Positions 56,882 to 64,000 of a DNA stretch of 64,000 nt are shown here, piece after piece. The number at the start of each line of letters is the position of its first letter. The stretch's first letter is position 1. The translations under genes and the position numbers were made by a program. A model generated the notes under the pieces. That model was not told where the DNA came from. It saw only the letters and a program-made list of their open reading frames with translations, and did not search any database. Source of the stretch: RHLJ01 sp963974345 (lineage in GTDB: Bacteria > Bacteroidota > Rhodothermia > Balneolales > Balneolaceae); NCBI GenBank assembly GCA_963974345.1, contig CAXBBW010000019.1, forward strand, positions 1 through 64,000, given 5' to 3'.

Positions 56882-57077
56882 TAAATTAATTCTGATACGT
56901 ATCATTTTTTTAACCCTTAAGCAATTGTAGTCTGTGGTTTTTGCTACTTTTGTCCAAACAATAGTAGAGAAGAAGCGAAAGTGAAGAACCTTTTGGGTAT
57001 TTAGTAAGATTCTTTGGAAGTATCCGATAGCATGGAGAGATGATTAAATCATTAGTTCCTGATTTAATCTGAGGGGT

Positions 57078-57110
57078 GTTGCGTAAGCAGTAACTTATCA
57101 CTTACACAAC
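57078..57110 (-). repeat. Hairpin just after the CotH-like gene
   Basis: Arms GTTGCGTAAG / CTTACACAAC form a 10-bp stem with one wobble pair, 7 bp beyond the stop codon on the minus strand. There is no T run. It may stabilise the mRNA 3' end ahead of the true terminator at 56841. Confidence 0.4.
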
Positions 57111-57116
57111 TCATAC

Positions 57117-58793
57117 TCACTTAATAAGCATCATTTTTCGAGTCTGTTGAAAATCCTCAACGGTTAACCGATAGAAATAGACTCCACTCGATAATTGGGA
57201 AGCATTAACATCAACTTGATGTCTTCCAGAATTCAATGTTCTATTTACCAACTCCAGGATTGCTTGTCCTTGTACATTATAAATGCTTAAAGCTACATGA
57301 GAAGCTGTGGGTATTTCAAAAGCAATTTGTGTGGTGGGATTAAATGGATTTGGATAGTTTTGCATCAGTTTAAAACCTTGAACCTTCGACTTATCTTCAT
57401 TTGCATTTGCCGTTAACAATCCAATATTTGAGTCGATCCAGTTCGCTCGTTCTACAATCCAATTCTTTGTTAAAGTAAGTTCATCTTCATACGATTGAAT
57501 CTGATTATTTCTAGGGTCATATGGAAACCATCCACCACCTAGATTATTTGAACCGGGAGCAGGGCGTACCTCAAAATTTCGAGTTCGTGCTTCTGTTGTG
57601 ATGTCAGCAAATCCATCAATAGTATTATTTAATGAATCAGAAGAAAGAATACCTTGTCGTAATTGAAACCAACGTTGATTTAGTCTTTTTGTAAAATCTC
57701 CATCATTAAAAAGTATTTTCCACCAAAATGGAACTTGAAAATTGTCATTCCTCAGGAAGTTTTGATCATCATTAAAATATAATAGCTGCCAACCCTCAGT
57801 ACGTTCAGCTTCATAATAACCCGCATTTCCGTAACTGAAATTATAATCCCAAGCAGGTCCAGCTATGAGTTTGCCGCCATCGCTATCTTTTTGTTTAGTT
57901 AAATAGGAGCTAAGACGATAGCCATCAACATTTCGACTAAGCTCATTCAAAATCAGATAGTCAACAAAAGAATCGACATTCAAATATTTCGAATAACCGT
58001 TTATTGGATCTGTATAATCACCATCGTGCATCAATTCTTCAAAGTCTTGTATAAATCCACCAATATATTCCTCTTGTTCGGGAGTAATTTCATCTGCCTT
58101 CGGATAATAGTATTGATATCTAATAATCACATTAGAGTGTTCAGTAGTGGGAAATGAAGAGTCAATTCCAGAGCTCCAACCTTCTTTATCAACCCTAAGT
58201 ATATAACCTCCAGTAACATCATCTCCTGATATTTCTTCAGGGGATAGGGTAGCAATATCAACGCGGTTTTTATCTTTTTTGATCTTTTCCATCAAGACAT
58301 AAATTCCTTGATACTCATCGTTAAGAATGACCTCACAATAAACCGTTCTTGATGCATACCAACCCATTTCGCGAGACAAATGATAACTTAGCACATTACG
58401 GAGCAGTGATCGATCAAAATAAGGTGCGTGTAAAACCCAATCATTGTCTTCAGGCAATCCTAATAATGAAACATTACGGTTACTGCCGTCTTCATTTTGA
58501 GTTTCAAATCCATAACTTTTTATATCCCAAGTTGCAGAACTTTCGCCACGGATTTCTAGGCTTATATTTCCAGAATAATTATTAGCAGAATCACTTACTA
58601 AATTACGTTCCCCATTTTCTTGATAGATAATCTGCATCTCAGCGATTATTCTGGGGTCATCATATGGGATATCTTGATCATTTGTATTAATAATAACAAT
58701 TGGAAGATTTGAGCTTGTAAAGTCTCCTGAAGTTTGCCAACCAAATACCGATTGCGAAATCAAAAAAATGAAAAGAATGATTCTTACTGTCAC
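57117..58793 (-). CDS. CotH kinase-family secreted protein with T9SS sorting domain
   Basis: A 558-residue exported protein. A signal peptide (IILFIFLISQSVFGW) precedes a CotH domain (about 30-400): LEIRGESSATWDIKSYGFE, LLGLPEDNDWVLHAPYFDRS, EYQGIYVLMEKIKKDKNRVDI, and the Asp/Asn motif AGPAWDYNFSYGNAGY. CotH proteins are atypical protein kinases, first known from Bacillus spore coats. The C-terminus, about 475-558, is a T9SS type A sorting domain (LMQNYPNPFNPTT ... RKMMLIK), so the domain acts outside the cell. Whether it phosphorylates anything where ATP is scarce is unknown. Confidence 0.88.
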   Translation of the reverse strand: MTVRIILFIFLISQSVFGWQTSGDFTSSNLPIVIINTNDQDIPYDDPRIIAEMQIIYQENGERNLVSDSANNYSGNISLEIRGESSATWDIKSYGFETQNEDGSNRNVSLLGLPEDNDWVLHAPYFDRSLLRNVLSYHLSREMGWYASRTVYCEVILNDEYQGIYVLMEKIKKDKNRVDIATLSPEEISGDDVTGGYILRVDKEGWSSGIDSSFPTTEHSNVIIRYQYYYPKADEITPEQEEYIGGFIQDFEELMHDGDYTDPINGYSKYLNVDSFVDYLILNELSRNVDGYRLSSYLTKQKDSDGGKLIAGPAWDYNFSYGNAGYYEAERTEGWQLLYFNDDQNFLRNDNFQVPFWWKILFNDGDFTKRLNQRWFQLRQGILSSDSLNNTIDGFADITTEARTRNFEVRPAPGSNNLGGGWFPYDPRNNQIQSYEDELTLTKNWIVERANWIDSNIGLLTANANEDKSKVQGFKLMQNYPNPFNPTTQIAFEIPTASHVALSIYNVQGQAILELVNRTLNSGRHQVDVNASQLSSGVYFYRLTVEDFQQTRKMMLIK

Positions 58794-58994
58794 TATACTA
58801 AATTTAAAATATTTGGTAAGGAGATACTGCTGATTGGTAACTCAAAAAGATTATACAGAAATAAAAGGAGTTTTTTACAATATGTACTTTTAGCTATCAA
58901 AAATGTAGAACGCTAATATTTTAGGCAACTAATTTACTTTACCTTAACTTATCTAGATCTCTTTATTCATTACAATTTTAATTCAAATCAGATC

Positions 58995-60284
58995 ATGAAG
59001 ACGATTAGGCTTTTTTTATTCATCGTAACATTAGGTGCTCTTTTAACTATTAATATTCAGGCTCAAATAACAGTGCTAAACGCAAAAGGGTATGTGGATG
59101 TAAAAAATGGAGAATTGATTTCTCCAGCAGTAATCGTTATTGAAGCTGGTATTATTACTGATATAAACCCGTCTAGGATTCCGAAAGATGCAGAAGAAAT
59201 TGACTTAATAAATAAATATTTGATGCCGGGAATGATGGATATGCATGTCCATTTAGATTTTGATTTTTCATCGGGATTTGATGTTGTGGTTAAAGAAAGT
59301 GCAAGTAAAGGAGCTATTCAATCTGTCTATAATGCTGAAAAAACTCTAATGGCAGGCTTTACTACGGTTCGTACTATTGGTCAAGTTCATTATACGCTGG
59401 AATTGATTGATGTAGCCCTAGCGGAAGCTTCAGAAGAAGGTATTATAAATGCACCGAGAATTATTCCAGCAGGACATATGATCACTATTTTAGGCGGTCA
59501 TGGTGATTTGGCAATGGGCGAAGGACTTAAAGAGGGAATGATTGAAGCAGGTCCGGAATATGGAGTAGTCAGCGGAGTAGATGACGCAATTAAAGCAACT
59601 CGTTTCCAAATCAAACATGGTGCTAAGACTATAAAAATTCATGCTACAGCAGGAGTACTTTCGTTGGAAGATGCAGTTGGAGCTCAACAACTTAGTGACG
59701 AAGAAATGGTGGCTATTATTGAAGAAGCACATCGACACGAAATTCCGGTTGCAGCACATGCACATGGTACGGAAGGAATAAAAGCTGCAATACGAGCAGG
59801 TATCAATTCTATTGAACATGGCTCTATTCTAGACGATGAGGCTATTCAGATGATGATTGATAATGAGGTAGTTTTGGTTCCAACTTCTGGTTTAATGGAA
59901 GTAATGGACAAGGAAATGCTTCCACCAAAAAAGAAAGCTAAAGCAGATTATGTAGATCCTCTCGCAAAACAATCGTTATCAAATGCCATTAATGCTGGTG
60001 TTAAAATTGCCTTGGGAACAGACGCACCCCTTATACCACATGGAGATAACGCGTTTGAATTAGTAGCAATGATAAATCGCGGAATGTCCATTGCTGAGGC
60101 TTTACGGTCTGCAACTACAATTCCCGCAGCGTTAGTAAACATGGAAGGAGAAGTTGGAGAAATTGAAGAAGGTATGTTTGCAGATATAATTGCTACAGAT
60201 TCCAATCCATTAGAAGATGTCAAAACGTTACAAAATGTAGTATTTGTGATGAAGGGCGGAAAAATTTATAAGAATGTAGAATAG
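58995..60284 (+). CDS. Secreted amidohydrolase (imidazolonepropionase/prolidase-like)
   Basis: A 429-residue metal-dependent hydrolase with a signal peptide (LFLFIVTLGALLTINIQAQ). Metal motifs are intact: MPGMMDMHVHLDFDF (HxH), a likely carboxylated Lys or His pair in KTIKIHATAGVLS, AAHAHGTEGIKAAIRAGINSIEHGS, and the Asp in GTDAPLIPHGDN. It resembles the amidohydrolase group containing Xaa-Pro dipeptidases and aryldialkylphosphatase-like enzymes; the substrate is not deducible. It is probably periplasmic and appears to be a single gene, divergent from the CotH-like gene. Confidence 0.87.
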   Translation: MKTIRLFLFIVTLGALLTINIQAQITVLNAKGYVDVKNGELISPAVIVIEAGIITDINPSRIPKDAEEIDLINKYLMPGMMDMHVHLDFDFSSGFDVVVKESASKGAIQSVYNAEKTLMAGFTTVRTIGQVHYTLELIDVALAEASEEGIINAPRIIPAGHMITILGGHGDLAMGEGLKEGMIEAGPEYGVVSGVDDAIKATRFQIKHGAKTIKIHATAGVLSLEDAVGAQQLSDEEMVAIIEEAHRHEIPVAAHAHGTEGIKAAIRAGINSIEHGSILDDEAIQMMIDNEVVLVPTSGLMEVMDKEMLPPKKKAKADYVDPLAKQSLSNAINAGVKIALGTDAPLIPHGDNAFELVAMINRGMSIAEALRSATTIPAALVNMEGEVGEIEEGMFADIIATDSNPLEDVKTLQNVVFVMKGGKIYKNVE

Positions 60285-60498
60285 GTTGCTCTGATTTAAT
60301 CCAAGAGATGTTGGTTCGATCAATCTGCCCAAAACTGACATTTACCTGCATCTTGAATTTATTTCAATTTCTGTAGCAAATAGCATTGGTTAAACAAAAT
60401 ATAGAGACAAAAATAGTTGCTAAGGCGGAGTTCATTGTGGGGAAAATTCGAGATTTGAAATCCCTCAACAAAAAGTAAATGTATTCGTAGATATTCGA

Positions 60499-61293
60499 AT
60501 GATTCAACTTCAGGAAGGGAAATATTTCGGCGAGGATGTTAAAACCATACAAAATGATTGGGTAAATCTTAGTTTAACTAGATATGACGAGTTCACAATT
60601 ATTGAAGATCATCATCATGAAAATGACTATTTGAGTGTGTTGGTAAATGGGGAATATATAGAAGAGTCGTCCAATCATTCAGGAATAGTTCGACCTGGTG
60701 AGTTATTATTTCGACCAAAGGGGTACACACACCGAAATAGTTTCAGAGAACAAAAAGGAATGTGTTTTAATATTGAGCTTAGACCAGACTGGGATAAGTT
60801 TTTCGAAGTCAAATCGACACTTCCAGCAAAGTTTCATCATTTCCAAAACATACATTTTTCCACTTTATATAAACTTTTATTCAATTTTAAAATTCAGAAT
60901 CAAGAAGACGATTGTATTGAGTTTATTTCTGAATGGCTTGATACGTTTAGTGAAAATCGATTGTCTAAAAACCAGTCATGGATTTCAACTATCGTCTATA
61001 TTCTTGAAAACGAGCTCAATCAATTCCATTCTTTAGCTGAACTATCAAACAGAGTAAATGTACATCCTGTATATATGGCAAGAGTTTTTAAAGCTAAAAC
61101 GGGAAGAACTATTGGAGATTATCAACTTAAAGAGAAGCTTAGTAATGCCGTGCCAAAGTTATTAATAGCTAAGAATTCCATAAGCGATATTTCATTTGCT
61201 CTCGGGTTCTATGATGATGCTCACTTCATAAGATCGTTTAAAGCCATGTACGGAATCTCGCCTCATCAATTCCGTCTAAAAGTAATCAGTTAA
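60499..61293 (+). CDS. AraC-family transcriptional regulator
   Basis: A 264-residue one-component regulator. The N-terminal part (about 30-110) is cupin-like (HHHENDYLSVLVNGEYIEES, RPGELLFRPKGYTHRN), suggesting binding of a small ligand. The C-terminal AraC HTH (about 165-262) reads LAELSNRVNVHPVYMARVFKAKTG and ISFALGFYDDAHFIRSFKAMYGISPHQF. The secreted protein gene at 61355 follows 61 bp later on the same strand and is a plausible target or operon partner. Confidence 0.88.
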   Translation: MIQLQEGKYFGEDVKTIQNDWVNLSLTRYDEFTIIEDHHHENDYLSVLVNGEYIEESSNHSGIVRPGELLFRPKGYTHRNSFREQKGMCFNIELRPDWDKFFEVKSTLPAKFHHFQNIHFSTLYKLLFNFKIQNQEDDCIEFISEWLDTFSENRLSKNQSWISTIVYILENELNQFHSLAELSNRVNVHPVYMARVFKAKTGRTIGDYQLKEKLSNAVPKLLIAKNSISDISFALGFYDDAHFIRSFKAMYGISPHQFRLKVIS

Positions 61294-61354
61294 TCTGATA
61301 CAATTTTTAAAAGGTTCTTACTCGTAGATTTTTTTTAACTAAATAAGAAAAGTT

Positions 61355-62401
61355 ATGAAAAGAGCATTTTTCACGCTGTTATTGTTGATTGGGATTAATT
61401 TTGTATTGCTTGCACAAAATTATGATCTATCCTCAAAAGTATACTCACATTCACTTAACGGAGATATCCCTTCTGCATTAAAGTTATTAGAAGGTTTGGG
61501 AGAAAACCTTTCAGAAGAAGATCAATTATTCAAAGATGAATTTGAACTACGATTTAAAGAGGAAATGGACCAAAGTGATTATCTAAAAGATGAAAATACG
61601 CCACTAACAGAATTACATGCTATGTTCAGAGATTATTGGAGAAAGTCACTTTTAAATCCTGGAGAGAATTATATGGGAGAACTAGGAGGGAAAGTGGTTC
61701 CTTTTTTAATGACAAACTATCCCCCCATTAGAGAAGTTCAATTTAATCGAGATAGTATTGGTTTCTATCTAAGTGGATATATACATAGCCTTGGTCTGTA
61801 TACTCAGGAAGAGGTGGATGTTAGCGGACATCTATTAGATTTGATGGTATGGCAAAACCAGTCTGATACCTTGTATTCGTTTGACGTAAATGGAAAGGAA
61901 CTAGCAATTAAAGTTCGGAGAATGAGGGGTTTTAAAACACTTGGATGGAGAGAGTATGCAACATTAGGAACCCATTATCCGGGTGGTTGGGCTACAACAG
62001 AAGCGTTATATATGGTAGAAAAAGCATATGATACAAACAGTGAGGAATTTAGAGTAAGCTTTTTGGCTCATGAAGGGATGCATTATTTGGATTTAAAGGA
62101 ATTTCCAGATTTGGAGAATGTAGATTTGGAGTATCGTGCTAAGCTTTCTGAACTTTCTTTAGCAGATTCTACAATGTTTGAGCTGATTGAGTTTTTTATC
62201 AATAATTCTGATCCGAATAGTGAAGTTCCACATTCCGTAGCAAATCACAGACTCATTAACCAACTTTCTTTGGGCATCTTTAAAGATGAATTTAATGATG
62301 ATATTGAGGTCTGGAAAAGAGTCAGCAAATCTGAAATAAATAGAGTATCTAAACAATTACTTTTTGAAGATACTTCAAAAAAGAAAGAATTAAAGAAATA
62401 G
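61355..62401 (+). CDS. Secreted protein with HExxH motif, putative metallopeptidase
   Basis: A 348-residue exported protein (signal peptide MKRAFFTLLLLIGINFVLLAQ). I do not recognise the family. The key sight is FLAHEGMHYLD at about 236-246: an HExxH zinc motif (His239, Glu240, His243), with an acidic stretch ENVDLEYRAKLSEL about 15 residues later that could supply a Glu ligand, as in gluzincin-type enzymes. The N-terminal region (30-110) is helical and charged. No sorting domain is present, so it is probably periplasmic. It follows the AraC gene by 61 bp. Confidence 0.6.
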   Translation: MKRAFFTLLLLIGINFVLLAQNYDLSSKVYSHSLNGDIPSALKLLEGLGENLSEEDQLFKDEFELRFKEEMDQSDYLKDENTPLTELHAMFRDYWRKSLLNPGENYMGELGGKVVPFLMTNYPPIREVQFNRDSIGFYLSGYIHSLGLYTQEEVDVSGHLLDLMVWQNQSDTLYSFDVNGKELAIKVRRMRGFKTLGWREYATLGTHYPGGWATTEALYMVEKAYDTNSEEFRVSFLAHEGMHYLDLKEFPDLENVDLEYRAKLSELSLADSTMFELIEFFINNSDPNSEVPHSVANHRLINQLSLGIFKDEFNDDIEVWKRVSKSEINRVSKQLLFEDTSKKKELKK

Positions 62402-62460
62402 TAGAAAAGCCTTATTCAATAATTTTCTTAGGCGTATTCAATTTTTATAAACTCAATCAA

Positions 62461-63393
62461 TCAATCAATCACCAAATCTTCTTTTTGAGTCTTAAGAACT
62501 TCAGGAATTGAATTTTTGATAGTAGTACAGAGTTCGTCAATAAAGTTCTTTTTTAGAAACTCCCGACTATATACCAAGCGTATTTTTCGGGTTGGAACAG
62601 GATCATTGAATTCTTTAATAACACCATTCGCACAACGTGTATCATGTTCTTGCATAGAAAGATAAGGCATCAAAGTTACTCCAAAATCTTGTTCAACAAG
62701 ACGTTTAAGAGTTTCTAAATTACCACTCTCGAAACTTATATTCCCTTTACTAATTTTTTCATTATCCTTTTTACACAACTTTATAGCTTGATCTCTGAAA
62801 CAATGACCTTCGTTAAGAAGCCAAAGATTTTCTTTATATAAATCCGAAAGTTCCAACTTTTCCTTACTACCTAACTTATGCATACTGGATACATAACCCA
62901 GAAAAGGTTCTAAAAATAAATCTTCTTCAAAAAAGTGTTGGTCGGTAGAAGTTGCGATAATACCAACATCAAGTTGATCATCATGTAAGCTTTCAAGTAA
63001 ATCTGTAGTAAGCATTTCCTGAAAAGTAAGTTCTACCTTTGGAAATTTTTCTGAGAATGTTCTAAGAAATAGAGGAACTAAATATGGAGCAACGGTTGGT
63101 ATAATTCCGACTTTAAAAGACCCTTTTAACTCTCCATCATTTACAGCGGCTAAATCATGTATATGCTTGGCATCATGTAGAATTACTTTAGCTTTTTCAA
63201 TGATTTTTTCGCCAATGGCAGTAGGTATAACAGGTGTTTTTGATCGATCAAAAATTAATACGCCCAATTCATCCTCAAGTTTTTGTATTTGCATACTTAA
63301 GGTTGGCTGGGTGATGTATATTTTCTGTGCCGCCGTGGCAAAGTGTCTATACTTATCCACTGCTACAATGTATGAGAGTTGAGTTAGGGTCAT
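62461..63393 (-). CDS. oxyR: Hydrogen peroxide sensor/regulator OxyR (LysR family)
   Basis: A 310-residue LysR-type regulator. The HTH is typical (YRHFATAAQKIYITQPTLSMQIQKLEDELGV is the recognition region; residues 12-42). In the effector domain, LNEGHCFRDQAIKLC carries two cysteines nine residues apart, matching OxyR Cys199 and Cys208 that form the peroxide-induced disulphide. It would activate catalase, Dps or alkyl hydroperoxide reductase genes; none lies in the window. It is downstream of the partial gene at the window edge, separated by 18 bp. Confidence 0.88.
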   Translation of the reverse strand: MTLTQLSYIVAVDKYRHFATAAQKIYITQPTLSMQIQKLEDELGVLIFDRSKTPVIPTAIGEKIIEKAKVILHDAKHIHDLAAVNDGELKGSFKVGIIPTVAPYLVPLFLRTFSEKFPKVELTFQEMLTTDLLESLHDDQLDVGIIATSTDQHFFEEDLFLEPFLGYVSSMHKLGSKEKLELSDLYKENLWLLNEGHCFRDQAIKLCKKDNEKISKGNISFESGNLETLKRLVEQDFGVTLMPYLSMQEHDTRCANGVIKEFNDPVPTRKIRLVYSREFLKKNFIDELCTTIKNSIPEVLKTQKEDLVID

Positions 63394-63411
63394 TTAGTTT
63401 GGAACAAATAA

Positions 63412-64000
63412 TTATGAATTGGTTTCTTTAAGAGAGTCGTAATACTCAAGTAATTTGTTGGCATCACTTTCACTTTTCCCTTTAATTTTATATTTCTTAG
63501 CAAAATCTTTCAACTCTTTTTCATATTCACCAATATCATTAATAAGATTTTTAAGTCTAAGACGTGTTTTTACGAATTCACCATCACTTTTACGTAGATA
63601 GAATATCTCATTTTTCTTGTATTTGGCCGTTTTTCGGTTTGTTACTGGGTCTCTAAAATTCCCTCTATCAAAAGTTACTGTATGATGAACGAACATTTTT
63701 ATTTCGCCATTATAAACAACCCTAAGTGGAGTGTTTTTATTTATATCATTTTCTTGACTTACGAAACCTGTTACAAAAAAAGCAGTTGTATTTCCAAGTT
63801 TATCTTTGAATTCAATCCCTTTAATAATTGATGGATTAAAAATATTAAACTGCTCACCTTCTTGATAAATGAGTTGGTTCTCTTCTAGGTTAAGAGCCAA
63901 ATTCAGAGATTCTGTAGTCTTTTTATTTGGTAGATGAACAATACCAGTCAAAAGTTGATTCTCGAAATATGGACTTCCTTCAACGTTTGTTTCATTGATA
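63412..64000 (-). CDS. Uncharacterised protein, 5' end beyond the window (partial)
   Basis: The frame is open through the window edge: upstream of a possible TTG start at 63951 it still reads ETNVEGSPYFENQLLTG, so the true start lies outside. About 195 residues are visible. The N-terminal part is beta-rich (GSPYFENQLLTGIVHLP, NLEENQLIYQEGEQFNIF), a pattern I associate with secreted Bacteroidota proteins of unknown function. The C-terminal 60 residues are a charged helix (EYEKELKDFAKKYKIKGK). It lies 18 bp upstream of oxyR on the same strand. No function is assigned. Confidence 0.7.
   Translation of the reverse strand, partial: INETNVEGSPYFENQLLTGIVHLPNKKTTESLNLALNLEENQLIYQEGEQFNIFNPSIIKGIEFKDKLGNTTAFFVTGFVSQENDINKNTPLRVVYNGEIKMFVHHTVTFDRGNFRDPVTNRKTAKYKKNEIFYLRKSDGEFVKTRLRLKNLINDIGEYEKELKDFAKKYKIKGKSESDANKLLEYYDSLKETNS

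Larger units (their letters stand above)
56052..57116. other. 1065-bp gene-free repeat island
   Basis: No credible gene; a 63-codon frame at 56910-57101 (minus) has no family features. It contains two MITE-like repeats (56178 and 56428), smaller palindromes (56633-56676), a minus-strand terminator at 56841-56881, a third related decamer at 56894 and a hairpin at 57078-57110. Confidence 0.7.

Noticed and set aside
56850..56904. Possible CRISPR-like array
   Set aside because: Only three short, inverted-related 10-mers with 12-bp gaps; no 25-40 bp repeats and no cas genes.
56910..57101. 63-codon minus-strand frame between the CotH-like gene and its terminator
   Set aside because: It overlaps the hairpin region, has no homology I recognise and no ribosome-binding site.

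Overview
The window looks like a chromosomal segment of a moderately AT-rich member of the Bacteroidota/Balneolota/Rhodothermota group. The reasons are four secreted proteins ending in type IX secretion (T9SS) type A sorting domains (QNYPNPFNPxT ... LIK), three one-protein hybrid two-component systems with AraC output domains, two putative TAnnTTTG-type promoter boxes, and PID-CTERM-like mini-proteins. The NPFNPST flavour suggests Balneolota (Balneolaceae-like), but this is an inference. No rRNA, tRNA, CRISPR array or intact insertion sequence was seen.

Layout. 1-54 is the GGM tail of GroEL with its terminator. 131-11975 holds two hybrid kinases, a small two-CxxC protein, a decayed PID-CTERM gene, a 1225-residue GLUG-repeat T9SS protein and an intact PID-CTERM gene. 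12097-21704 (minus) is a complete reductive pyrimidine catabolism operon: mmsA-type dehydrogenase, omega-aminotransferase, NCS1 transporter, dihydropyrimidinase, beta-ureidopropionase, preT, preA. 22341-36462 (plus) repeats the earlier pattern: a third hybrid kinase, a 3200-residue LamG/Fn3-like/beta-helix T9SS protein and another PID-CTERM gene. 36543-41155 is pyruvate:ferredoxin oxidoreductase plus a dihydroorotate-dehydrogenase-like partner. 41258-54890 holds a GH20 hexosaminidase, a Ca/Na antiporter, NhaA, an HhH-GPD glycosylase-like protein, an FG-GAP T9SS protein, an RND pump with adaptor, and a DNA ligase. 55065-56051 is the ligase-associated exonuclease. A 1-kb gene-free stretch of palindromic repeats follows (56052-57116). 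57117-64000 holds a CotH-like T9SS protein, a secreted amidohydrolase, an AraC regulator, a secreted HExxH protein, OxyR and a gene running off the edge.

The most interesting point is a recurring module: hybrid kinase, giant T9SS surface protein, PID-CTERM mini-protein. Both giant genes carry a matching control region: a 13-bp direct repeat (about TGRYACRTTTGYK) at exactly 21-bp spacing, whose second copy starts exactly 27 bp before a TAnnTTTG-like box. The sites are related between the two loci, which suggests that the adjacent AraC-output kinases activate the giant genes. The giants also share a C-terminal module beyond the sorting domain. The decayed PID-CTERM gene between the first two kinases may mark a third module that lost its giant gene.
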